64,000 nt of DNA from Rosa chinensis (Eukaryota; Streptophyta; Magnoliopsida; Rosales; Rosaceae), in assembly GCF_002994745.2 (NCBI RefSeq), contig NC_037088.1, positions 58,112,397-58,176,396 of the forward strand. The letters run 5' to 3'. A program made the position numbers and the translations under genes. Below the pieces are notes generated by a model. That model was not told the origin of the DNA. It did no database searches and worked only from the letters and a program-made list of their open reading frames with translations. Each line of letters begins with the position of its first letter. The stretch's first letter is position 1. Positions 57,401 to 64,000 of this stretch are shown in pieces.

Positions 57401-60202
57401 TACCAGATTTGAGATCCATTGGGGGTAGATGACCTGGCGGATGAATCCAATGTCCCGTAGTTTGGCGACCTCCTGTCCGATTGCCCGGTATTTTTCCTCA
57501 TCAAAGGCCCTCCGCTTCTGCTTGATAGGATAGAAAGAGGGTTTGATGGTCAGTTTATGGGTGATTATTTCAGTGGAGATGCCAGGCATGTCTGCATAGG
57601 ACCATGCAAAGACGGTGGCGTTGTCACGTAAGAACTGAGTGAGTTCTGCCTCCACTTCTGGGTCTAGCTGGGAGCCTATGCGGACTGTCCTCTCAGGATG
57701 CTCGTCTGAGATGCAGACAGCCTTCAGTGACGTGTCCGGGTTGACCGGCTCCTTCATTACATATTTCTTCTCTTCATCTCTAGGATCCTCAAAGATATTC
57801 GGTGGTGGTGGGTCATTACCCACTGCCAGGATTTCATGGCGGCGCGTTGACCGCGCTACAGATGTTGAATAGCATTCTCGTGCCAGCTGTTGGCTTCCCC
57901 TCACACAGCCTGTGCCATTGGGCGTGGGGAACTTCATGAGAAGCATGTATCCGGCAATGATGCACTTGAGCTTATTAAGCGCTGGTCGACCAATGATGGC
58001 GTTGTACGAACTGGGACAGTCGACGATAATGAATTCCGTGTGCACCTCCGCCATACAGGGACTAGTGCCAATAACTAGTCGCATGTAATCCGACCCTAGT
58101 GGTTGTGTGATGTCTCCGGAGAAGCTGAGCAGTGGCTCATGATCCTGGAGTAGTTTCTTGTTCCGCTTGAGGTGGTCGTAGCAGCCACTGAAGATGACGT
58201 TGACAGCGGATCCGCTATCTACCAAGATTCTCCCCACCGAGAATTTGCCAAGAATGGCATCGACTAAGAATGGGTCGTCATGGGGTAAATGTACTCCGCG
58301 CTCCTCCTCCTCTGAAAAGGTGATAGGTTCCCATCCTGACTTCGGGAGTTTAGCGGATCTTTCATAGCGGATGTTGCAAACCTCCTTTGGGTGGTTAGCG
58401 CGTGCATAGCGCTTTCTTGCCCTGTGAGACATGCTGGTGATTGGAGCACCGCCATCGATGGTGTTGATGCGGCCCAAGGTTTCTACGTTGGCAATCACTG
58501 GCGGTGGTTGGCGTACCTTGAACTGCTCCAACTTGCCGTCACGGTATAAAGTCTCAATGGCTGTTTTGAGGGCGTTACAGCTGTTTGTATTGTGGCCGCT
58601 GTCCGCGTGGTATTTGCACCACTTGCCGGTGTTCCTGGGTTTGCCCGTTTTTGGGTACTTTGGAGGGGGTGGCGGTGGGATCTGATCCTTGCACTGATTA
58701 TAGATATCTTCATATGAGGCCGTTAGGACCGTGAAAACTGCATACCGCTGTGAGGACTCTGTCTGCTTGTTGTTGTTGTCATGAGTTGGGCGGTTTCCCT
58801 TATAAAAATGCTGTCCCTTCTGCCGCTTGGTTTGGTGGCCGCCCTGCTGCCACTCTCTTTTCTTGTCAACTGGCGGAGCTGAGGGGGGTTTATCAGCGGC
58901 TTCCTGGTGATTGGAAGATGGTTGTGCTGATTTTGCTGGCGTTGCTGGTGGTGGTGTTTCTCCATATGTGATGAATTCCGCCTGGGCGTGAATGACCGCC
59001 TCACTCATGACGTGGTCGTACGTTGCATTGGGATGGTTGTAATTGAGGTGATAGAGGAACGGTCCCTTGAGGAGTCCCTTCCTGAAGGCTGCCGACGCCA
59101 TAGTTTTGTCCAGGTCGCGGCACTGAGATGTTGCCGCTCGCCATCTTGTGACAAAGGCCTTCAGTGACTCGTCCTCCCCCTGTTTGACGCTGAACAGCTG
59201 ACTTGTGTTGTGATGTCCGGCAGACAATAGGATGAAGCGGGAGAGGAAAGCATGCGACAGTGCATGGAATGAGCCAACCGATCCTGGCGGACATTCAAAA
59301 AACCAGTTCATTGCTTCGCCGTCCAATGTTTCGCTGAACAGATGGCACAGGGTGGCGTCGTCGAATCCCTTGTTGTTGGTGACCTTCTTGAAGGTGTCCA
59401 TGTGGACAAAGGGATCGGTCATTCCGCCATATGGCGACATTTTTGGGGTCTTTGCATATGTTGGCCTGACGGCCTGCAGGATCGCGGCGGAAAAGGGGCC
59501 GGGTCTGGAAGTGAACAGCGGGTTCCGAGTTGATGTCGGGACGCCCGTCTCCGCCCGGATTAACCTCTGCTCCAGTTGGTGCATCCTTTCCAATAACTGG
59601 GCGGTTGTATCGCCGGCGGAATCGGCCTGACTCCCCCGCCGAGTTGGCTTGCGCCTAGGTATGGGCGGATCATCCTCAGTCCTTGCCCTGACATTCAAGC
59701 TGTTGGCGTGCGGAAGGGATTCCGCCGTTTGTTCTAACATTAGTTGGGGTATGGGCGGTGGTCCCATTCCTGACAACCCTGGTGGGTTCAGCGGTACGTG
59801 CGTTTGTATGACTGGCCCTGGCGCTGCCGTGCCGGCGCTGGGTCGACTACGCCTGGTACTGCGTGACTGTTCGCTCTGTGCCGGGCGGTCGGTGGCCGCC
59901 AAAGTGTTTTTTAGTTCCTCAAAACGTGTCATGAGCGCAGCCACCTGTTTTTGGGCTTCGGCCTTCTCTCTACGCTCCTCCTCACGCTCCCTGTTTGCCT
60001 TATGAAGATCCGCCAGTGCTATCTCGTACATGGTGACGAGATCCTGGCCTGACGGGCGGCTGCTGCCTGGGTTTGCCTCACCACCGGGATTGGCCGGGGT
60101 TGTGAATAGTGCGCGGTTAACGCCGATCGCGGGGTCGGAGGGCTGGGGAATGGCGGGGAGCTCCGCCTGCTCTTCAGCGTTTCCCCCGCTGTCGTTAGTC
60201 AT
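54485..60202 (-). CDS. gag-pol: Tat-lineage Gag-Pol polyprotein
   Basis: 1905 aa in one frame. Gag about residues 235-410 (MTDPFVHMDTFKK, EAMNWFFECPPGS); a modified zinc knuckle CKYHADSGHNTNSC near 529; aspartic protease ILVDSGSAVNVIF near 660-672; reverse transcriptase about 870-1080 with YVDD near 1045; first RNase H about 1180-1300; linker; second RNase H about 1338-1465 (WDLHVDGSA, NMAEYEALI, FSDSQLVV, ADSLARLA); integrase with HHCC zinc (CHKCQQF near 1601) and D-D-E triad in GLDLMG, ITDNGTQ and NGQVEAA (about 1632, 1693, 1728). The first RNase H lacks a clean full set of acidic residues while the second has D-E-D-D, fitting the idea that the second is the active one in Tat elements. No break in the frame. 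Confidence 0.97.
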   Translation of the reverse strand: MTNDSGGNAEEQAELPAIPQPSDPAIGVNRALFTTPANPGGEANPGSSRPSGQDLVTMYEIALADLHKANREREEERREKAEAQKQVAALMTRFEELKNTLAATDRPAQSEQSRSTRRSRPSAGTAAPGPVIQTHVPLNPPGLSGMGPPPIPQLMLEQTAESLPHANSLNVRARTEDDPPIPRRKPTRRGSQADSAGDTTAQLLERMHQLEQRLIRAETGVPTSTRNPLFTSRPGPFSAAILQAVRPTYAKTPKMSPYGGMTDPFVHMDTFKKVTNNKGFDDATLCHLFSETLDGEAMNWFFECPPGSVGSFHALSHAFLSRFILLSAGHHNTSQLFSVKQGEDESLKAFVTRWRAATSQCRDLDKTMASAAFRKGLLKGPFLYHLNYNHPNATYDHVMSEAVIHAQAEFITYGETPPPATPAKSAQPSSNHQEAADKPPSAPPVDKKREWQQGGHQTKRQKGQHFYKGNRPTHDNNNKQTESSQRYAVFTVLTASYEDIYNQCKDQIPPPPPPKYPKTGKPRNTGKWCKYHADSGHNTNSCNALKTAIETLYRDGKLEQFKVRQPPPVIANVETLGRINTIDGGAPITSMSHRARKRYARANHPKEVCNIRYERSAKLPKSGWEPITFSEEEERGVHLPHDDPFLVDAILGKFSVGRILVDSGSAVNVIFSGCYDHLKRNKKLLQDHEPLLSFSGDITQPLGSDYMRLVIGTSPCMAEVHTEFIIVDCPSSYNAIIGRPALNKLKCIIAGYMLLMKFPTPNGTGCVRGSQQLARECYSTSVARSTRRHEILAVGNDPPPPNIFEDPRDEEKKYVMKEPVNPDTSLKAVCISDEHPERTVRIGSQLDPEVEAELTQFLRDNATVFAWSYADMPGISTEIITHKLTIKPSFYPIKQKRRAFDEEKYRAIGQEVAKLRDIGFIRQVIYPQWISNLVMVKKPSGKWRMCVDFKNLNKACPKDSFPLPRIDQLVDATAGHELLSMMDAFSGYNQIKMHPSDQECTTFTTDKGLYCYNVMPFGLKNAGATYQRLMNAMFAEHLGKIIEVYVDDMLVKSIKASGHVANLRIIVTILLAYGMRLNPEKCFFAVTASKFLGYIVSERGIEANPDKVQAILDLSDPKYKVDVQCLQGKLTALSRFISRLTDKCAPFFKLLKTTHKKVIDWNPECQAAFQGLKEYLAAVPLLSVPVQGETLFIYLAVSATAISCAIVRREGQDELPVFYAGRGMNGAETRYPPLEQLALALIVAARRLRQYFQAHTIHVLTNQPLRQVMQNPEHSGRLSKWAIELSEFDIEYKPRTAMKGQAVADFIAELTERQPEPSTQAQPGTEMVTGTGVLTPQSGWDLHVDGSACAKASGAGVILTGPGGLKAEYALKFNFKASNNMAEYEALIAGLLLAIDSGADSVNIFSDSQLVVNQVNDSFQAKDQQLAAYLGYVKTLLKKFKFHTITQIPREKNAKADSLARLATAQPHQSPADTRVEYLNKPSITKTLAEIFNIQIDPSWMDEIIAYKRSGTLPEDKVQARQLQRRATRYNIQHGKLYRQGFTHPNLRCLTPEEGRVVLTEIHSGECGNHSGARSLANRTMRQGYFWPTLGDDARRISRSCHKCQQFADLPHAPAEPLSIIVGPWIHSTWGLDLMGKFQTAKGQFKYIIVAIDYNSKWIEAEPLTAITTAKVIHFLWKNIYCRYGVPHTIITDNGTQFNNDELISFTINLGTKLRFASVAHPQTNGQVEAANKIIKKLLKKKLDDAKGLWAEKLPEVLWAIRTTPTSATGETPFCMMFGTEAVLPIEVTQPTARVEGYCPETNSAGVNLDRDLLEERRLEAHLHNLQNKQRVSRFYNARVRARNLQLGDLVMKEVIPPPTKLRPTWEGPYKIVEVVSPGTFYLMDKDGVTTPRPWNTEHLRYYYK

Positions 60203-60235
60203 GATGATTGTAGCGGGATGACCTTTAGTTCAAGG

Positions 60236-60255
60236 ATTCCCACAGACGGCGCCAA
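60236..60255 (-). other. primer-binding site of the Tat element
   Basis: One base inside the 5' LTR the minus strand reads TGGCGCCGTCTGTGGG. The first nine bases (TGGCGCCGT) match the complement of the plant tRNA-Asp 3' end, then diverge. Related Tat/Athila elements use similar sites. Confidence 0.7.
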
Positions 60256-60772
60256 TGTTAATGTCTAAAAGTCTAGCGGTGGCCAAACCTTAGTTAACGC
60301 TGATCCGGTGGGCGGATCGATACTTGTATTTATGTTGTGATTCCCGTTACCTGTCAAGTAAAATACAACGGGCGTCAGAGGGAGACCGCGCTGGGCGGTC
60401 TTCAACTCTCCGATGCCTAAGTTAGTCAATGTATTTATGTTGACAAAATAACCGTAGGTAAGTATTGAATGCGTGTTTAATGAGGAGAGAGGAGAGAACC
60501 TTTTATAGGTGAGGAAGAGACTGATCTTGTCTTTGTTTTCGATGTGGGACTGATATGCTTCAGTTCTTAGTTTCAGAAGCTTCTGATGCTTAACTTGGCG
60601 CGGCGCGTGGCGGCGCGTCGGTGGCGATCTGGAGGCGGTCCGACGCCGAGGCTGTAGCCCGCCTGGCAGTGTGTTCGCATGTCATTCCTTTGGTTGGAAT
60701 TAGTACCTTTGGCGGTACAATGAGCATGGCCCATTATAGCTAATTATGCTTGCAAATGTACACGTATGTACA
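60256..60772 (-). repeat. 5' LTR of the Tat element, with promoter
   Basis: 517 bp. On the minus strand CTATAAAAGG (plus CCTTTTATAG at 60499-60508) is a TATA box for the genomic RNA, leaving about 240 bp to the LTR end. No difference from the 3' LTR seen. Confidence 0.94.
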
Positions 60773-60777
60773 CTAGG

Positions 60778-61383
60778 AAAGATGTGATTATATAGAAACT
60801 TATACCAATATTTAGAGTTCGTGGTTTATATCTTTTGATGAATAGAATTGATACCATTGAAAGTAATTTTTAATGAATAAAAGTAATGCAAAATGAGGTA
60901 AATTGATTTAAGATTTTGACGGGTTTTGAACGTGCAAAACTGTAACTATTACAGAAGAACTTCGCTTAAACATTTAAAACTTGTCCCTACCATTCACACT
61001 ACTTCTTCTCCCAAATATCTCTTATACTCTTTTCATTATTAAACAAAATTACGACATGCGGTATGATCTAGCCCAAAGACCAAAACATGCTCTGTTTGGC
61101 ATTGGCCCATTGAAAACTCGAGGTACTAGGGTGGTCTTTTTCTGAGTGCATTGGGCATAATGGCCATGAAGACATGCATATGTGCCTTGATGAACAAGCT
61201 TGCGAATCCAAATCAAGTTGACTCTATTTCAGGGAAGCACATAATGGACATTATTTTCATTGTTCAACAAGTTCTTGTATGGAAGAGTTCGAATGCTAGA
61301 TCAAAATAAAATAGATGAGTGGTATAATTGCTTGGAAGATGGATTTGTCTAAAGCCCTTAGGATAGACTTAGATGAGACAATA
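60778..61383. other. gene-free stretch between two insertions
   Basis: AT-rich. A phrase near 61000-61080 (CAAATATCTCTTATACTC to TGATCTAGCCC) recurs, diverged, near 62815-62885. No coding support. Confidence 0.55.
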
Positions 61384-61559
61384 TTAGAAAAAGGGTTTTT
61401 GTCTATTTACCTCATTTTTAGAGATTTTTTTCCCACTTACCCCATTAAGTTTTTTTAATTTCCTTTTACCCAAAACACTCAAAGGAGGTCTTCCCTAATA
61501 CCCCATTAAGATTTTTTTGTTGTTTTTAATTTTTTTTAATACCATTTTACCCTCACGCC

Positions 61560-61592
61560 TTTGAAATTTAGAGAGAGAGAGAGAGAGAGAGA
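61560..61592. repeat. (GA)n microsatellite in the Pack-MULE
   Basis: About 12 GA units (61570-61593) in the left part of the element. Confidence 0.85.
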
Positions 61593-62149
61593 GAAATGGA
61601 AGAGAGAGAAACCATAAGAGACTTTGCCGAAGCCCAGTCACCGGCCGCCGGAATCCTGTCACCGGCCGCCGGAATCCTGCCAACTTTCTCCGGAATCCAG
61701 TCACCGGTTGCCGGATTCCTGTCACTGGCCATTGGCCACCGGAATTTGCTGAAAATCTCACCGGAAATGTTTTTTTTGCCCCCAATAGACGTCTATTGCC
61801 CCCCAATAGACGACTATTAGCCATGTATTGCCCCCAATAGACGTTTGATTTAAGGTAAAAAAGAGAGAAAATTATATCAATTCAAAACATTTATTGCCTC
61901 CAAATAGATGTCCATTGCCTCCAAATAGACATTTAACAGACCTCTATTGCACCCCCCCCCCCCCCCCCAATAGCCTTGTATTGCCCACCAATAATTTTTT
62001 TTTTCTTTCTTTTTTCATTGGTTTTTCTTTCTTTCTGGGCCTTCTGCCCCTATTTTACACAAACCAAAACAAAAAACAAAACAAAACAAAAAACCAAAAA
62101 ACTTTTTTAAATCAACAACTCCACTGAAGAGAGAGACAGAGACATAGAA

Positions 62150-62400
62150 GACAAGGCCTAATCTTCGGCCTCAACAGAAACAGCTCGATCTTCCTCACCA
62201 TCTCGGAGCCCGGCACCACCGCGTCCAGCCCCTCGCTATCGACGAACTCGAGCACGGACCGAAGTTCCTCCTGAACGACGTCGCTCAAGCTCCGGACACC
62301 ACCACACTCGGCGACACGAGCCGGATGTCCGTGAGAAACTCCCCGACCTTCTCGGCGGAGCTGAGGCGGCTCAGGATGTACTGCGACAGCAGAGAGAGAG
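62150..62400 (-). pseudogene. unrecognised captured exon piece
   Basis: A GC-rich stretch reading on the minus strand LSQYILSRLSSAEKVGEFLT, then in another frame SDVVQEELRSVLEFVDSEGL followed by DAVVPGSEMVRKIELF. It looks like genuine protein code broken by a frameshift, but no family is recognised. Its strand is opposite to the adjacent LRR piece. Confidence 0.4.
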
Positions 62401-62409
62401 AGAGAGAAG

Positions 62410-62580
62410 TTGAAACAGCTCTGGCTACTTGACTCGTCCATGAACCGGTTGACGGGGCTGATTCCCGACGAGTTGACTCGGCTGGAGCTGGAAGGCCTAA
62501 ATCTTTACAAGAACAACTTGAGGGGAGCTTGCCGGCTCGCATTGCAGACTCGCAGAAGCTGTACGAGCTCGATGAGAATG
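62410..62580 (+). pseudogene. captured LRR receptor-kinase fragment (HAESA/HSL1-like), frameshifted
   Basis: Reads LKQLWLLDSSMNRLTGLIPD, then ELEGLNLYKNNLRG, and after a one-base frame change SLPARIADSQKLYEL. This matches the leucine-rich repeat pattern LxxLxxSxNxLTGxIPxEL of plant LRR receptor kinases, closest from memory to the HAESA/HSL1 type (LESLNLYENNLEGxLPxSIA). Only about two repeats survive; the kinase domain is absent. Captured inside the Pack-MULE. Confidence 0.6.
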
Positions 62581-62782
62581 AGAGAGAGAGAGAGGAGACA
62601 GATCGATCTGCCGAATGGAATGAGAGAGATAGACAATGGGATGATGTAATTTCTTAATTAGATTAAGGGCAAAATGGTCATTTGGTGTTAAATTGGGTAG
62701 ATGAGAACAAAAATTTGTTGCTGGGGTAAGTGGGATAACTTTGGCTTATTTTGATGCTTTGGGTCAAAGACCCTTAGAAAAA

Positions 62783-63020
62783 AACGGATATCTCGTGTTT
62801 GGTTCTAACCTAGTCTCTCAGATATCTTTTTTACTCTTTCATTATTTAAATAAAATTTCGGCATTCGATTGGCATGATCTAGCCATTACATCGCTTACCC
62901 GGGAAAAAAAAAATGTATATATGAAAGTAGTTCAACATGGGCAACAACCATATAAATGTGTAATACTAACATAAAAAATAACTTGAAGCTTGGATTGCAA
63001 CATGAAATAATCCTTCAGGT
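62783..63020. other. duplicated block D (partial)
   Basis: AAAAATAACTTGAAGCTTGG and TTGCAACATGAAA (62970-63007) resemble the starts of copies A (24530) and C (43060). No coding sequence is supported. Confidence 0.5.
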
Positions 63021-64000
63021 TGTGTTTGTTTCATAAGACTGTGATGCCCAACCTTAATTTCTATAGAAAATTACAAAGAAGTGTCACTTTGAGACTTATA
63101 TGACTCATAAGGCCACCTAAATTGTTTTGTACACATAAGGCCACTTTAGGGCCCAAAACCATCAGCTCCTTTTTATGCTATACCTATTTTACCCTCACAT
63201 ATCTATTATTTAAATTTATGTTTCAGATTCAGTAACTCTCAGTCTCTCTCTCTCTCTAAAACTCTTTCTCTCTCTAGCAAACCGTGAAGCGCTCTCTCTC
63301 TATCTCGCTCAGGAAGACGAAGCTTTCTCTCTCTAGCTCACTCATGAATTCTTTCTCTCTGTAGCAAACCATGAATCTCTCTCTAGCTTGCAAACGAAGA
63401 TGAAGCTCTCCCTCTAGTTCGCAACAGTCTCTAATCGATCATTGAGGTTTAATTCCATATCTCTGCACTCTGTTTAGCTTCATTTTTACTTCGGTTTTCA
63501 TCACTGTAATTTCGTTTTTATTTTGATTCAATCTCAGCCTTCTCGCTCTACAATCTGTTTAGCTTGATTTGAATTTCAAATTTCATCAATGTGATTTCAT
63601 TTTTTTTTGCTAAACCTAAATCATGCGTAGCTTATAGTTAAATTAGCTGTTAAATCATGAGTAGCTGTTGTGATTTCATCATTGTATCAATCATGTGTTT
63701 TTGTTGAAAGTTGATTGTACAATGAAACTATTGTGCAAGTTGATTGCTCATAGCTATCTCTGTTAACTAATGCAGGTTTTAGCTGATTTGTACATTCAAA
63801 GTTACTAATGTAGTTTGTAAATGCTACTGATACAGTTCAGAAAAGCAACTAACAGGATGAAAGAATTCTACATTTGCTGTTTTGTTATATATTCTTTGTT
63901 TTTTCCTCTTGCCTTTTAATTCATATCAAAACTAGAAGTTGATTGATAGACTGATAGGTTCGCCGTGCAACGGGACGCTGCTGTCTTCATTTTTCATTAT
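63021..64000. other. possible element or gene 5' region running off the window
   Basis: Begins with ATAAGGCCAC repeated twice (about 63108 and 63137), then a CT-rich tract with repeated CTCTCTCTCTAGCAAACC units (63240-63420), followed by T-rich sequence resembling a first intron. It may be a further MULE with a captured 5' leader, or a real gene's 5' end. The other end lies outside the window. Confidence 0.35.

Larger units (their letters stand above)
48729..60772 (-). mobile_element. intact Ty3/gypsy LTR retrotransposon, Tat lineage (12.0 kb)
   Basis: The two 517-bp LTRs (48729-49245 and 60256-60772), TG...CA, showed no difference on line-by-line comparison. They are flanked by a perfect 5-bp target duplication CTAGG (48724-48728 and 60773-60777). 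The minus strand encodes one uninterrupted 1905-aa Gag-Pol with a second, archaeal-type RNase H domain between the first RNase H and integrase, the marker of the Tat lineage (with Ogre and Retand). The plus strand carries a separate intron-containing gene and a minisatellite between pol and the 3' LTR. All signs point to a recent, possibly still active insertion. Confidence 0.97.
61393..62773. mobile_element. Pack-MULE carrying an LRR-receptor fragment and a second gene piece
   Basis: A perfect 9-bp target duplication TTAGAAAAA (61384-61392 and 62774-62782) bounds termini GGGTTTTTGTC and, in reverse, GGGTCTTTGAC. Subterminal sequences share CCCACTTACCCCA in inverted orientation. This fits a non-autonomous Mutator-like element of 1.38 kb. 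Inside are a repeated ATTGCCCCCAATAGACG motif (61780-61960), a poly-C run (61951-61969), and two exon-like pieces (separate entries). No transposase. Confidence 0.75.

Noticed and set aside
54846..60221. Many plus-strand open frames of 60-132 aa across gag-pol
   Set aside because: They are shadows of the GC-rich 1905-aa minus-strand frame. None has family features.

Overview
The window looks like nuclear DNA of a eudicot plant, possibly Rosaceae (a weak guess). The evidence is AT-rich intergenic DNA with GT-AG introns, a MIR172 hairpin, a DVL/RTFL small-peptide gene, and nested plant transposons: Ty1/copia, Ty3/gypsy of the Tat type, MULE, CACTA, hAT, SINE and LINE-like. No species was assigned.

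Only two host genes are convincing. A MIR172 precursor lies at the left edge (about 85-206, +). A DVL/ROTUNDIFOLIA-LIKE peptide gene lies at 22487-22801 (+) with a TATA box 137 bp upstream. Almost everything else is transposon, transposon-captured gene pieces, or duplicated non-coding sequence.

Layout. 1-8.9 kb: MIR172, then AT-rich DNA with a LINE-like insertion (2140-3042) and a tRNA-derived SINE (6294-6489). A non-coding block of about 3.3 kb appears twice (from about 3.96 kb and about 7.29 kb). 8.9-18 kb: a MITE-like inverted-repeat element split by an intact copia element (9119-16368, minus, identical 217-bp LTRs), then a compound inverted-repeat element (16524-17956). 18-24.5 kb: mostly single-copy DNA with the DVL gene. 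24.5-63 kb: a second non-coding block present in three to four diverged tandem copies, each expanded by insertions. These are a LINE-like copy (25846-26943), a 10.2-kb MULE (28113-38300) that itself holds a 3.8-kb gene-carrying CACTA element (32009-35852), a MITE (39023-39298), a Pack-MULE with a HIT4-like fragment (39316-41002), a broken hAT element (about 43.8-46.0 kb), a solo LTR (46038-48330), an intact 12-kb Tat-type gypsy element (48729-60772, identical 517-bp LTRs, 5-bp TSD CTAGG) and a Pack-MULE with an LRR-receptor fragment (61393-62773).

The most interesting unit is the Tat element. Its minus strand encodes one 1905-aa Gag-Pol. Its plus strand, between pol and the 3' LTR, carries what looks like a complete separate Pol II gene: a TATA box at 50906, a likely 5'-UTR intron, and three coding exons (51374-54076). 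A minisatellite of 59/61-bp units with higher-order structure lies just upstream of its promoter. Because the element replicates through the opposite-strand RNA, these introns should survive retrotransposition.
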